Shown piece after piece: positions 47,676-61,097 of a DNA stretch of 64,000 nucleotides. The stretch covers positions 10,778,001 to 10,842,000 of the forward strand of contig CM020507.1 in NCBI GenBank assembly GCA_009823395.1. The letters run 5' to 3'. The position numbers and the translations under genes were made by a program. Each line of letters opens with the position of its first letter. Position 1 is the stretch's first letter. The notes under the pieces are model-generated. The model made no database searches and was not told where the DNA came from. It saw nothing but the letters and a program-made list of their open reading frames with translations. Source of the stretch: Thamnaconus septentrionalis. Lineage: Eukaryota; Chordata; Actinopteri; Tetraodontiformes; Monacanthidae.

Positions 47676-47741
47676 TTGATGGTCGGACGAAAACTTTGAG
47701 CTTTAGGCATGTTTTCCTCCCATTCTCAGCGATGGTGGAGG
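47676..47741 (-). CDS. efna5: Ephrin-A5 exon 3 (end of receptor-binding domain)
   Basis: This 66-bp exon completes the ephrin fold. It opens with CC, which joins the final T of exon 2 to make Ser, and then reads STIAENGRKTCLKLKVFVRPS. The segment CLKLKVFVRP is the signature last beta-strand of ephrin-A proteins, and its cysteine is the partner for a conserved disulphide. The acceptor is strong: a long pyrimidine tract ending ttcacag. The donor is TCAA then gtaagt. One base (A) remains at the end, so it joins AC of exon 4 to give Asn, or AC of exon 5 to give Asn if exon 4 is skipped. The exon is too short for a simple ORF search and was found by motif. Introns of about 13.4 kb and 1.1 kb flank it. 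Confidence 0.95.
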
Positions 47742-47960
47742 CTGTGAAAAAGAAAAGGGAAAAAAAGACAGGGGGTGAAAGAGTGTTAATGTAGTACTAC
47801 ATGCAGTACACTGCAGAAAATCTTTCCAAATGTGCTCGTTGAACAGATTTCCCTCCCACAGGTGGCTTAATAAGAGGTAGTTTGTTCAGATGAGAATCAA
47901 CTTTTACATAGTTAATGCAGTGTCTTAACTGGATTCTGCGGCGTTAGTCATGGTCCATGT

Positions 47961-47982
47961 AAAAAAAAAAAAAAAAAAAAAA
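47961..47982. repeat. Poly(A) run of 22
   Basis: A homopolymer in intron 2, about 220 bp upstream of exon 3. Confidence 0.9.
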
Positions 47983-49265
47983 CCTTGCAAGAAAGCATTT
48001 ACAGATGTGGGAGGGGAGAGTCGAGCGCTTTGGTCACAGTTTAATTGCAGCATTTTGGATTCTGCCACCGGCGGCGGCAGATTAGTGGGGGATCAAGAAA
48101 CGTGCGTCATTTTGGCTCTTTGAAACGAAAAAAGCAGGAGGAAATCGTGTCGCACTAATGCTTTTCGCATGGACTGCCCCCTCCCTCCGCCCACCCACCC
48201 GCCCACCCATCACTCCGACCGGACGGTCCAGCGGCTCGGAGACACGCAGGCTTGGCACGTGGTGAATGCCGGCCCATGTGTCGCACGGTTTGGTGGTCGA
48301 TGTCAGGAAATGGATCCCTTCCTGTCAAACCCGAGGTGGTGGTGGTGGTGGTGGGGGTGCGACTCTTGTTGGTGTTAGCTACCGTTGTGGTTGCGTCACC
48401 CGCACTGAAAATAGCACGCGGGCGGTCGAACAGGTTTTTAGACGGTGGGCCGCTAATGGCACTGCGGCGAGGCGCCAGGTGCCGCCTCCTGGATGGGGGT
48501 CAAACACAAGTCGGCCGGTGCCTGCTGGGAGCAGATTGGCTGCATCCATCATGACAGGAAAACGTGAGGCAGCTCGGAAAAATATATATGATGTTGTCTT
48601 AGGTCCAGACCCCTCCTCTCCTAATGACCGTTGCTACAGGCTTTTCCTGTTTGACGGTGATATTTTTTATCATGTCCTGCAAACTGGCTCTTCCTTTTTT
48701 TTTTTTTTGTTGCCCTTCCAGGCCTCTTAACGCGTCTTCTGGGCCCTATTTGATGTGTTGTGCGGATCATTCCGCAGCTGATGCAATGAGGCCGAGCGTT
48801 TCCAAAGGCTACCTTTTGGGATCTGTCAACTGCCCCCCCTATCTGCCGCCTTCTATCGCCAGCTGTTCCGCCCCCCTCGCCTTGTCTGTCAGCGGCGCCG
48901 GGCACATTCATCAGAGCTCAACCGCCTCTGCCTCCCTCGCCGTGTGTTTTTGCCATTTTGCCGTCCCTCTTGGATACCTCTTCCTTTTTCATCTTTGACC
49001 TACCGTCTTTGGAAATACCAACATGCTACAATGTAGTAGGAGTATTTGCAGGTCTACGTCATATGTGGTTTGATATCTTCAGAGATTTATTAGTAGTTCT
49101 AGACTGGACATCCATGTGTGCTGATACACTACTGTTGTATTCTTTATTTAATTCTCTATTTATTACGTGTTTTTAATGACTTATTAACTATAAATTCCAC
49201 CAATGCTGACATTGACCGTCTGACACAAGTCGTGCAGTTTCCCCCGAAGTTGAACTGGTCACAGT

Positions 49266-49600
49266 TTAAGAGTGAGTCTGTCCGTCCATTTTCTATCAAC
49301 GCTTCTCCTGCACTCAGGGTCGCAGAGAGCAGGAACCCAGACCAGCTGTCGAGGGGGGGGGGAGTCACACCCTGGACAGGTCACCGGTTCACCGCAGGGT
49401 CACATACAGGGACAAACAACCACCCATGCTATGCCCACGGCTGCGGACAGTTTTAGAGTCGGCCCGATGTTCACGTCTTTGGACTGTGGTAGGATGTTGG
49501 AGGAACATCCAAACTCCCACATCAAAAAGGGAGTCGAACCCGTGCCCTTGTTGTTGCTGTGGGGCCACAGAATTGACCACTGTGCCACCGTCTCGCCCTC
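49266..49600 (-). mobile_element. tRNA-derived teleost SINE
   Basis: On the minus strand the 5' head reads gcgagacggtggcacagtgg and contains a tRNA-like A box (tggcacagtggtca) and B box (gggttcgactccc, 49529-49541), the RNA polymerase III promoter. The body contains gtccaaagacgtgaacat and ccctgtccagggtgtgactc-like phrases known from a very widespread fish SINE, and it ends with agaaaatggacggac. It is about 335 bp, moderately diverged, and sits in efna5 intron 2 in the gene's own orientation. Confidence 0.8.
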
Positions 49601-50340
49601 AGTTTTGCAGGGAACTCTTTAACATGGAATCCAAATGAAAGTAAAAGAAATGAAGGGGGAGTCTGCTGATATTTTCACTGCTGCCGCCTACGACTGCATC
49701 CATTGTAGCGGCGCGTCGGGGCGGTCACACTGAAAATAAGCAGGAAGCACGTTTGAAAAGATGCCGTCGGCCGCCTGTGGCCCGAGCGCCGACTGCCGCG
49801 TCTCACCGGCGGTGTGTTCGGCACAACCGCACAACTCGCTCAACGTGCGCGGGAAGAAAACAGCAAATCAATTTTTCTTTTCTTCCTTTTGCGCCGCCGC
49901 CTCAGTCTGTTTGCCAAAAGCCAGCGCTTCTCTCGCATCCCCCGCCGCTCGTCAGTCCACGCCCCTGCGCGCCCTCGCAGCTGCCTTTTTCATTTACATG
50001 TTTGCCGCCTCATCTGCCGTTATCTCTCTCTTAGTCATGTGCCGGTGAACACCGGTGGCGGCGGAGCGAGATCTGCCGCCTTCCTATTCAGCACGGGCGC
50101 AGAGGGAAGGATGTAGATGAGGGTTGGGGGTGTGGGACAGCGCCTTATTATTTGTTTTTTTCATTTTTTTGTGTGCGGAGGCAGGCGATGACACTCTAAT
50201 GAACCTTGACCGCAGCTGCTCACCCACTCATTCATATGTGCGCGCCAGGACCCACACAATTTATGCCACTCTCCTTATTGCTCCACTTCGATTTCCCCGC
50301 CAATACCGCCACTCTTGGTTTTTCCATGTGTGGATGTCTA

Positions 50341-50364
50341 CGCACACACACACACACACACACA
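50341..50364. repeat. (CA)n microsatellite
   Basis: About 12 CA units in intron 2. Confidence 0.9.
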
Positions 50365-52504
50365 CCCTCATGATCACTTGGTTTCTCCAGATGTCTTATC
50401 TTCATCATTGTTGTGGGCAGAAGTGAGTCACAGCCATCGACACCGACCACTTAGCCCAGGCGGGCGCACGGCCCTGATGAGGACGGCCGGAGTTGATGCG
50501 CCCACTCGAGGAAAATCGCAGCTTCAAGGTGCAAAACGTGAATAGATTGAGCAATCAAGCAACCCCCCCGCCGATCACACTTCCGTTGAGCATCCTTGCA
50601 ATATATATATTTTTTTTTTTTTTGAAAAATGGCCATATTTATGTTAATGCGTGATTTCTGACTTGCGGCACTGACTGCTCTCAAGACTTGTTGCTGGACA
50701 TTCTTCACTACAAAAGAAAACTTTGGCGTCTGCCCGGCATTCCTCCTTCATTGCTGGCAGCTCTTTGTACCCAGTGTGTTGGTGAGGGTCCCGTCACCCA
50801 GGCCGGCCAGTTTATTTTGGATTTACGCGCTGCCCGCGGGCCAACATATTGTTGTCTTAGGCCACATTATCAACACCTGCTATTCTAGTTCCCGTGGGTC
50901 TGAGTGACCGACGGCCTCGACTATCAATCCACCCAGCCTGCCACACGGCGCTGCTTTGAAGGGACGAGTCCCTGACAAGATGTCCCTGAGAGAGAAAAGG
51001 TGGGGAGGTGAGACGGAGCTCGGGTTACTCCTCCAAACCTTGTCCCCTGGCTGGTAATGGCCGGTCCCCTCTGCGCACTGCATTATGCATCAGCATTAAG
51101 GCAAATGGAATGAAGCGGAATCCAATTACGGAAGAACAAACAGGTGGGCTCAGAGCGGCTTAGGCGCTGTATTGTTTCAATCACGGCACGAGCCCAAGCA
51201 ACTGTAATGTTATCTGAAAAACATGTTTCCGTCGCCTTCGGGACGAAGGAGTCGGAGGCAACGTTCCAGACGCGAGGACATGAAACCGTGTGTCTGAAAT
51301 GATAGAAGGCTTTAGGGGTGAAGTTAACGCGGGCTAAATATGGCAGGCAAGAGGATGAAGTGGTGTTCACAAAGTGTGCAACAACGACAACAACAGCAAA
51401 GCGGCAAATTCCCAATATTTTTAGTTTAGCAAAGTTCAGCGAAATAAATGAAATGCGCTTTTCTTAAATAACAACCCGCTTGGAAACTTAAATAAAAGAT
51501 AAAACATCTCTGAAAAAACCACTAACTCTGTGTTTTATTTCCTCAAAACAAAATAAATAACAGAAACGGCGTTTTTCTTAAGGAGGGGAGGGGTTAATGC
51601 AGAGTGCTGTGTGATCTTGGGCCTCGCGCTCAGCATCTCACGCAAGCAAATTATGTTTGTGGCCGAAAACAATTTCCAAGAAGCCAACAGTCTGAATTTA
51701 CACCAAAAAAGAGAATCAATGCAAAAAGTTGCCCATTTTATTATTTTATCAACTTTTCTGAACTTTTGTGCCAACTCCTAGTCGGGTCCCTACCTAGCTA
51801 ATGAGGCACCCTGTGGTCGGATTACATTTTCTCTTTGCCGTGTGGAAAAACCGCTGCCGCCTTTCATTTTTTTAGGTTTGTCCTACGGATCTTTTTTTTT
51901 TTTTTAACATTGGATTTGTAAGAAGGAGAAGAAAACTATTCTGAAGTCACAAAGTAAAAAAAAAAACGAAACCAAAAAAAATGAGGCTGCAGCCAGATTC
52001 GTGTGAGCACAAGAGAGATAGAATAATTATACAACCCCTTTACATAGGTGAAATCCACTGCTGCTGAATAATCTCTCCAGTGTCGACAATAAGCTGCAAG
52101 TGATAAAACGTTGTGGGCAGAGACGCACCGAACACTGTGAAACGCCCTTCAGAAAATGTCCTTCGTCTTGTTCAACCAGTCCAGGCGGGACTCATTTTCA
52201 TACAGAGGACCAAGAAAATGGTGGAAAACACACGGTGGATAAAAAGAAAAAAGAAAAAGTGCTAATCATAACTATAACGCAGGCACACCAGCACTTAGGC
52301 TGTGTGTGCGCTTGTGTGCTGCCTACACAACATGAAAAGAGATGGAAGGGACGATCCAGCTAAGAGGCCCATTAGCCAGATGCTAACACAGCGAATGCAA
52401 GAGGAGAGCTGAGAGTGGCGCTGGGATAGAAGGACTTGGATGCTGGCTGCCAAGGAAACATTACCCCCTCTCCACTGCCCCCCCAACCCCCACCCCCACT
52501 CCCG

Positions 52505-52530
52505 ACACACACACACACACACACACACAC
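52505..52530. repeat. (AC)n microsatellite
   Basis: About 13 AC units, preceded by a C-rich stretch in intron 2. Confidence 0.95.
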
Positions 52531-53599
52531 TTTCCTCGCATCCCCGCATCCTTTAACCTCAGCCAAAAGCCATCTCAAGTCATTCCTCAAGCTGCTGGAG
52601 GCAAATCCCTGGCAAGCATTGCCATTGTAAAAAAAAAAAAAAAAAGTGTCATGCTGTGCAATTAGCCAACTTCACAAAACACTCATTCAGTCACTCACTC
52701 CAGAAAACCCCAGAAAATCCAAAATAAAAAAAAGTGCATGAACTATAGACGAAAGAAAAGTTGCACCATTCAGCTCAGTCTCATCTTCGCAGCTAACGGA
52801 CGATAAACACGGTGATCTGCTAATCCCAGCGTAGCCACGGGCTCGTGATTCATTGTGTGTGATAACATTTCACGACGGCATTATTTTCACGACTGTGCGT
52901 GCGATCCATGGAATCACAATGTTATTGTAATGGCCCAAGTTTCCGCCCACCGAAGGAAAAGGATAAAGACGCTGCGAGGGCGGGCGCGTTCGCATAAAGT
53001 TTCGAATCGCAACGTACAGGCAACGTGACGACAAGCACGTCAAGGAACGATTACCAATTAAAAATAATGACCAGTGTTCCTGGCCAAGGAGGAAATGTCC
53101 TTGTCTCCGCTGAGCTGCAGTCAGTTAGTTCTTCTCCTGAAGGTGGCGTTGAGAGAGAAGGGTTCAGCAGCAGCTGCAGCAGCAGCAGCCTGGCCCACTT
53201 TCACTTCAGCCTCATGGCTTCTTCCTTTTTTGTCACAGAGTGATTACTATTTAGCTGCCGGTCAAGCTCAAATAGCTTGATTAGATACTCTTTTTTTCCC
53301 TCTTGCCCTGCTTTGCTCTGGGCTGTCAACAAGTGTGCCATGACTTTGCTCGTATCCTATTATTAGTTGAGCGTGGCCACTGGGCTGGCGCACTGATGGG
53401 CTGCTTTTTGGTTTATTTTTGAAAGAAGGGCTCCTCAAAGTCCATTGATCTTCTCAGTGAGGGAACCTCTGACGCTTGAAACTGAGGTTAGCTGATCTTC
53501 CCGGCACTTCTCTGTGTGTTCAATGAGTGAGTGAGTATGGTGAAAGAGCTACAGTGGAGTTGTTCTAGCAAGACGAGCCACTGTATGCGGTAAAATTTT

Positions 53600-53881
53600 C
53601 AATTGGTTGTTAACAAGTATACCTTGATGCATTCGGGCCTGTGGATGTGGTGATGACCTGCTGAAAGTCAGACCTGAGTGTTCCACAAACTGCTGATCTG
53701 ACGTTGATCTCTTGGGTTGACAGAGAATGGTCCGAAAAAGGGAAATCATCCAGTGAGCGTCAGTTGTGTGGAGGAATCAGCCTTGCTGATGTCAGGGGTC
53801 AGAGGTCAGAATGGGCAGACTCATTGAAGACCATAGAAAGGCAGCACTTAGTCAAACGACCAGTGGTTACAACCAAGAATA

Positions 53882-53885
<4 letters not shown>
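53600..53885 (+). pseudogene. Tc1-like transposase N-terminal fragment (dead)
   Basis: The plus-strand frame contains REWSEKGKSSSERQLCG, LADVRGQRSEWADS and VVTT. These match the N-terminal DNA-binding half of a teleost Tc1-like transposase. Only about 70 residues are recognisable, the catalytic DDE part is absent, and a CA repeat begins exactly where the match ends. The upstream 5' part of the element (gatgcattcgggcctgtgga) is also present. Confidence 0.75.

Positions 53886-53926
<41 letters not shown>
53884..53926. repeat. (CA)n microsatellite
   Basis: About 21 CA units that appear to have expanded from a gcacacac within the Tc1 relic. Confidence 0.95.
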
Positions 53927-53929
<3 letters not shown>

Positions 53930-54619
53930 CCTCAAAGCAGCTTTATGAGGTACCCTTTACTACTAGGAGTACTTGGTATTATACTCTGAGCAAAGAAACA
54001 GTTTAATTTGTCACTATCTTTCCTGATTGTGAAGAGCATCCTGGGCTGATGCTGATGGAACCTGATGAGCAGTTCTAGCGGTTAGAACCAGCGCAGCTGT
54101 AACGGCCCCTGGTGAACAATGTCCTGACGTCCATCTGGAAGGCCGACAGGTGCCGGATCCAACCGTGGGACGCTTTGTTATTTTTCCACTCGGGATTGTC
54201 CGGGAGATGAGATTAGGGGAGACAAGAATGAATGTTGTAACGAGCGAGAGGCGGAGCCGCAGAGGAATGTCCGTCCATCCATCAGGAGCGCAATAGCTCG
54301 CGCCAGGCATCTGCGTGGCTTCGTCTGCGCACCTATTGCGGAGCTTCCGCTCACATTAGCCCCCGTGTTGTCGGATCGTGTGTGAGCGCCGATGACAGGC
54401 TTGATTTTTCATGCGGATGAATGGAAAAAGGAGGTATGACGGGGGGAGGGGGGGCTGAGTTATGGCGTCCATATGCAGCTCCCATCTCTGCAGCGCAAAT
54501 GGAACAGCGCGGCCACTTTATCATTATTAGCGGGACCTCCCATGGCTCGAACAAAATGGAGAGCGCACACTCTGTGCCGTGCTTCTGTTTCATTTTGTCC
54601 ATTAATGCTATTTTCCTAA

Positions 54620-54641
54620 TGCTGCTGCTGCTGCTGCTGCA
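54620..54641. repeat. (TGC)n trinucleotide run
   Basis: About seven TGC/CTG units in intron 2. Confidence 0.9.
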
Positions 54642-57600
54642 GAGGCTGCAGCCTTTTTCCATGGCCCCTTTTCTCTCTTTTAGGGAGCAGCTTTCTGGGC
54701 ACACTGACATGAAAGGATTTATCAATAACAACAAGGCGGCTGTCATGTGTATTTAAGGAGTATTTTTTGCCCACCACCCCTCACAGCTTTGTTTGCATGC
54801 AGGTGTCCAGAGCAGATAAATAAAAACATGCAGCGCATTTAGAAAAAGTCATAGAAATGTCAGTTCGGTGGTTTTTTTTTTGCATTTTTACACTGGCCAA
54901 AGGAACAAACAAAGGTATTGGGAATTACCAAGACCCCCTAGGATTCTTTCGGTGTTTCATTTCAAAATAATGATGCTGGCCATACTGTCTCATGAGATAT
55001 CAGTGTGGTATCTTTTTGTTCTCACTGTGTAAACCCACCACTGTTTCTGTATTACGACTTGGGAAGTGGAACTGCTGATACTTGCTTCTCTGAGAGGCGG
55101 CGCAGTTTTTTCCACTTACAGTAAGTCAGAAGTGTGAGTGGGACAAGAGTGACACCTGCCAACAATTTTTCACTGCATGATTCACCGAGCGGCTTCCTAT
55201 TTGCCACACATTACACACACTGGGGGTGAAAAAAAAACACGCAGCACAACTGGGCTCGCTCATCTCGAGCGGCGAGCCACCGCTGATATTGGATTTCTGC
55301 CCTTTTCTCAGATTAAAATCACTCAAATACAAGATTGCGGATGGGATCCATATTAGAAAAACGTGCTGGCGTCGGCATTCCGTGAGATGAGTTTCACTTA
55401 AGCCGTGACCTCTCACCCGGGAAGTGCTTTGTCTGGCTGTGTTACTGTCTCCGCGGAGTCACGAATCGCTGGCTGCGAGGACGGCGTCTTCCCCCCAAAT
55501 GCTCTGTGCCACACTTGCAAATCTTTTCCACGCAGCTGAAACATTTCTCTATCATCCATTACTGCCTGCTGGTGACCAACCACGGCTGGTTTGAGGAGCA
55601 GGCCTCTCACCGATCCCCCGCCTTGCTTTGAATTACTCATTTCAGACGGGGAAGAAGAGTCTGCCACTGAGATAAATGAAGAATTCCGACCTCCTCCTAA
55701 ATAAATTCCCTGCGTCCTGCAGATGTTGATGAAGTTGTTTCCGCTGTCGACGCGGACGACGGCGGAACGGCATCTCCTCTTTCTAATTTTATCAGCGATG
55801 CTGCAAATCAACTCTCGACCCTCGTCGAGCTGGTAGGGCGAAAACGTCATTAACAGGCTTTTTTTTTTTTACGTTCCCTGGCAGAGATGCGATGTGAGAG
55901 CTTCATTTTCATCTGCAAACAAGAGAAGTTAATCATTCGCCGGGCCGAGGGTGCATCCTTCAAGCCGGGCTTTCCCTCAGGTCATTTGGTTGCTGGAAGC
56001 AATGAGAGTTGGGGGGGAAATTATTAAAAACTCGCCGTGTCAGTAAGACACATCAATATTATCTCAGCGTTTCAGTTCTTTAAAGGCAGTAAAACACTCG
56101 TTCTGATTGAAACCTCCTTAATTAGCAAAGCAACTCGGCAGCGGTGCTAATAACACCCAACTGAGCTCTGCTTTTTCCACACCATTTCCGTGACTGCTGA
56201 GCTGCTCCTGAACCCATCCAGAGTGCTCACCTGCTCTCATGGATGATGACCTCTGCCTCAGGGCACATTGAGATTCCGGCTCGCTGCAGGTGCGCGGCAG
56301 CCAGCGTTGCCAGGTAATGAAGCGCAGGATGCTCTTTTCTTATCTCAGCTGCGCTAGGCAGCCACGGAGCTCGCAGGCAAATGGCCTACAAGGGCAACGT
56401 CTGGCCACCGACATCAAGCTGATGCCATCACAGTAGCTCAAGTGTCAGGCATTAAAGCCCAAACTACTTTCAGATTTGCAGTCACAAACGTGCCTCTTTT
56501 CAGAAATCAGACTCCTCTAAAATAAATATTCATATTTTGCCCTGGGTATTGAAATCTTTGCATGCAGAGTAGAAGAAGTGAGAAACGGCTAATGATTCTT
56601 CTGAGGATACGGAGTTGAGTGACAGTAACAAGTGGCAGCGCTACGGACTGGACGAGTCTATAAAAGTAATTAGGCTGAGAAATTTACATGCGATGCATAA
56701 AAGAGACACTCTGAGAAAGTGTGTTCACCAGATGACTTTCTGAGATCTTCTAATAATGACGAAGCCTCAAAGTTCCTCCTGGGTGAAGCTGAATACCTTG
56801 CCACACCTGATCAATTCGACTTCGATGACTTTGAAAGTGGTTGGGCCAATCACGTTAAAGTGGACCACTCGGATTCTTTTCTGTGCAACATTAGCCATGC
56901 ATCACAGTCCTGCTATGCACTGTGGTGGTTAGCTAAACTCTTGCTAGCACGTAAACATGTTGTCTTGGATGTCGAGGTACGATGAAGCTGCTCCTGTGGC
57001 AGCAGTTTCGCTAACCCCTTTCGTGGCAGACATTGTTTTTAACCTTGTAACAGCTTCATTTTTTTCAGTTTCTTTTTTGGTTTGCTTTGTTTTGCTATGC
57101 TTAGACAATATGCTTCTCGCCCTCATACCATCCACCTCCTTTTCAAAGAAAATGCATTGTTATGGAACACACTCATTTTGTCTTGCGGCTGCGGGCAAGA
57201 TGGGAGCGCAGGAGCAGAGATAAAATCTTTAAGCTGCTGCTGTACAAGGTTACATACTAAAGGTTAAATATCTGAGGAACTGGAGTGAACTCTCACAACT
57301 TCCTCCAACTCTGCAGCCTGTTTTTGTATTTTTCGTGTAAAATTGTAACAACGCAAAGGATGCTGGTCCATCTGATGTAACCCAACGCAAGCTGCAACAG
57401 TTTTCCGTGTGCCTACTTCTGGGAGAAGCACAGCATGTGTTGATGACTGATAGAAACAAATGCCGGGGATGAAAGCGCTAGCGCGAGCCGCGCTCTTTAT
57501 TTCCCTCCATCAGCGAAACTTTCTGTCCGGCAAATCAATCGCTCCGATCCGATCGGTGGCCATCTCTCGCCGTGCATCTCATGGACATTCAAGCAGGGCA

Positions 57601-57974
57601 CAATGGAAGCAGGAAATCACATGTCAGACAACTTCATGGTGGATGACTTTAATATCCGCCACAGTAGCCAGAGAGGCTATTCGCTGGAATCATTCAATAG
57701 CCAATGAAGCCGCGGGCCACTAAACCAATATGGCGCGCTGTTGCAGAATGGATGTGTTTCATGTCGGTCGCAGTGTAATTTAATCCAGCCCTTAGGACAA
57801 GCATCTCTCAACAGAAATGGGGAAAAAAATCTTCGTAATAGAGACAGGAGGGAGGGAGATGATGAGTGTAGTAACCCTTTGCTAACCCCGGTCCTGGCTT
57901 CCCAGCTTGGGAGACTTCTGTCCGTCACCCTTCTTAAAATACAGCCCACCAGACGCTTCCTGAGGTGCACCTTG

Positions 57975-58437
57975 CTCTGCTAATAAAGTGTATATATTTT
58001 AAGGTTGGGCATGTTGTGTGTTCAGAGATGCTATTCTCAGTTGTAACCAGTGGTTATTTGAGTTCCCGTTGCCTTTCTGTGGTCTCCAACCAGTCTGCCC
58101 ATTCTGACCTCTGACCCCTGGCATCAGCAAGGCATTTTCCTCCAAAGAAATGAATGATGCTCACTGGATGTTTTCCCTTCCTGGGACCCTTCACTGTGAA
58201 CCCTCGAGGGTTGGTGATGTGAATATTTCAGTGGATCAGCAGCAGTTTGTGAGACAGCCACGTTCACAATGTTCAAAGTCACCTCAATGCCCTTTTTTTC
58301 TGAGGCTGCTTTGGAATTCAGCAAGCCGTCTTCACCACGTCTACACGCCTGAATGCATTGAGTTGATGCTGGTTGATTAGCTGTTTGTGTTCACAAGCAA
58401 TCGTACATTGTACTTAACAAAGGGGTTGGTGAGTGTC
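57975..58437 (-). pseudogene. Tc1-like transposon 5' half with broken transposase
   Basis: Reading from 58437 leftward, the minus strand starts cactcaccaacccctttgtt, a worn Tc1 terminal repeat. It then shows the family's leader (actcaatgcattcaggcgtg), a transposase start region and the aataaccactggttacaa segment. The frame has many disruptions and the 3' half is missing. Its sequence is parallel to the relics at 24.2 and 53.6 kb, so all three come from one family. Confidence 0.75.
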
Positions 58438-61097
58438 TGTTGATGCAAATGAAAATGTGGCAAAACTTTGGCCAAAAAGGTGAAAGGAACATTTTGAAGA
58501 ATGAAGGTTGTTCAGGAAGCAATGGACAAACCCAAAGGAAAGGTCTTTTTTTCGTCTGACAAACTCCAGTGCACACGGAGTACAGAGGACTTGCAGAGCA
58601 TTAAAATGTAAATGACACGGTCACGACTTGTTAGATAAACTGTCTTGTAAAGAAAAGGTGCCCATGTAAAGGCAAAGAATACAGCGCTCAAAGGGAAGGA
58701 GAAAATACATGACATGAGACAAGACAAGACATGAGTCTGACAGGCGCCCAGAGCTGCATTGACGTCACTGACCACACTGAACAGGAGGCACACAGTGTCT
58801 AACCAGCAGCATTTAGCGAGATTGAAGTGGTGACTGTCAAAAGTGATGCCCCCTCACAGAGGAGGAGGGATTGAACGCAGCTTTTCAAAGCCACAGAAGC
58901 ACACAAATACTTTCACTTTTCCTCCAGCGGCTGAAGAAACGATATTACACCCCGTTTTTTTTCTATAATATCATCGTATCCCTTTGACAAATGTGTTTGG
59001 AGTATGTGCCAGGTGACTGTTCCCACTGACCAAAAAAAAAAACAAATAGTGTGTGGTGGGAGGGACAAACCCCACTCAATTCCACTCCATCACCTGCTGG
59101 GATGAAACCTAATTTCCCGCGGGATTTAACTTCAGATGAACTCCGTTCCCACGCCGAGGAGCAGACAACTTAACAGCTAACGCGAGCTGAATCGGCGCGC
59201 GGCATAATGCGGAGATGGAGGGGTTGGCGGGGCGGGGGGGGCGGGGCGCTCCCTTTTGAAGGATGTGGTATTGCGCCGTGTCGGTTGAGAGCAACCACTT
59301 TGGAACTGTCTCAATTTAACTCCCCTGTGAATGCCATTGCCTTTTTAGGGAATAGTCGGGCCGCGAGTAGGAAGACGGGGCGTGAAAGCTTTGGCTGAAA
59401 TCAGAGCACGAGAGAGAGCGTCTGTTCGGATCACTTTAAAGCTGATCTCAAAGCTCAGAGCCCAAGTTATGAAAACACGGTCAGGAGGGGGCGCGTTCGT
59501 GCATGTGTGTGCGTCTGCATTCAAATAAGAAAACATTTGGTTAAGAGACGGCCGTCTAGGTTTTTGTTATTCAAGTCCGGCTGGGTCGCCCTGGCCTTCA
59601 ATATTCCAATCTTTCCGATTCACAGACGGCGTCCACTGTCCCTTGAAGAGTCATAATCACCGAGGTACTCCATGTCCTCTTGGTATTCTCTCCAAACTCG
59701 TCGTGACCTTAACTGACCGGCAAATCCATTCTACAATACTGACTAGCGGTGGCTTTGCCGTGTGGACAAACCACTTAGCGAGATCCTGTAAAGTGACACG
59801 GACGGTGGGAGATGAGGAGCTCAGGCTGAAATCCTTAATCCAATCCTGCAGCAGTAAATTGAAAATTCATTTAAACCCTCTCAAGTCATATCGGAAGTTT
59901 GACTCGACTGCAGCTGACACGTAGGGGTTCTCAGCGTAAAATATGTTTTTTTTTTCCCTACCAAACAGCAAATCTAACACGAGTAAACATCCCATTTCAC
60001 GATGACATCGGCAGGTGCGACTCAGCTGCGCATCACTCAGGCAGTTTGCATGCGGCCGGCCTTCCTGTAATTCGTTGGACACGGCGGCAGTCACCCACAT
60101 GTTTAACGCGGGAAATAAATAATCGTCTCATTATTGGTGGTGGTAACTGTGACGGGGAGGAGGGCTGAAATACAACCAGATAAATAAATGAATGGGAGGC
60201 TGTCCAGCCTGTCTGCCGGCTCTCCCGATTAACTGCGCTGCAGAATAATCATTTTTCTTCAACGTTTCGCCCGAAATTAACTGCAAGCAGACGCCTCAGC
60301 TGTGTGACTGAGTGTGATGATCTCAACATGACAGCGTGCGTGCTGCCGTGGGGGATTTTGAAGACAGCGCAGCAGACTGAGTTGCACAAACTCTGAGCTG
60401 GTATTGATGTTACTGACATTTCACAATTGGCGGGTTTCCGTAAAAAAAACTTTATTTTTGGAAAACACTTGATAATTCACTTTAAAAAGGAGAAACTATA
60501 AACGTCAGCGCCACGTTACCACATTACTATGGCAAATTCGCAATGTAACGTGAAGTGCAGGTTCATCATGGGACGGCCCTATGTTTCTACTAGCGTAAGC
60601 GTTGACGAAATATTGGAAAGAGTACTTGAGAAGTAGCTGTTTATGTTCATGAGATCAAGGACTCTGTCCAGACAGATCAGCAAATGCCAACCTTAACTCA
60701 CTAATTCTGGAAACATCCGAGGAGGCACAAACAACATTGACCGTGTGAGCAGAATATTAGTTACTTCCGCAGCTTAATTCCGCAAACCTGTTTCCATAAA
60801 ACATTTTGCCAATTAGCTTTGATTCGAAAAAGCCTTGGACCACCTCAAGCGAGGGTGGAAGCTTTAACTTTATTGCGAATTAGAGGAAGTCTTTACGTCT
60901 TCTTTATGCTGTTCCCATGAAATTTATAAGGGACGTTTTCTTCTTAGTGCACATTTAAGGTAGGTTTTATAGAACTGCACAAATTATTGAAGTCTCTATC
61001 TTTGTAGCTTTGTATTGTATTGGTGGCTCAACACGTAATGCAACGCTGAGGTTCTGCCCCTCTCACTGAGTGGTGTCAGTTTGGTGCATGGACTCAC

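Larger units (their letters stand above)
47742..61097 (-). other. efna5: efna5 intron 2
   Basis: This is a 13.4-kb intron between exons 2 and 3. It contains a tRNA-derived SINE (49266-49600), two degraded Tc1-like transposase pieces (53600-53885 and 57975-58437), several CA repeats and a CpG-rich part near 49.69-50.10 kb. Long frames such as the 145-codon one at 55413-55850 (minus) have no recognisable domain and are probably chance. The part at 60.4-60.9 kb has repeated gtttcc-type motifs that may be a worn MITE. I see no additional exon. Confidence 0.85.

Noticed and set aside
48266..48730. 154-codon plus-strand frame with poly-Gly
   Set aside because: Created by a GGT repeat and a T run; lies in efna5 intron 2 on the other strand.
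55413..55850. 145-codon minus-strand frame in intron 2
   Set aside because: No recognisable domain; it lies inside an intron of a gene on the same strand and shows no convincing splice pattern.
60430..60900. Possible MITE with gtttcc-type ends in intron 2
   Set aside because: The gtttcc motifs are in the same orientation and inverted ends could not be aligned, so no boundaries can be given.
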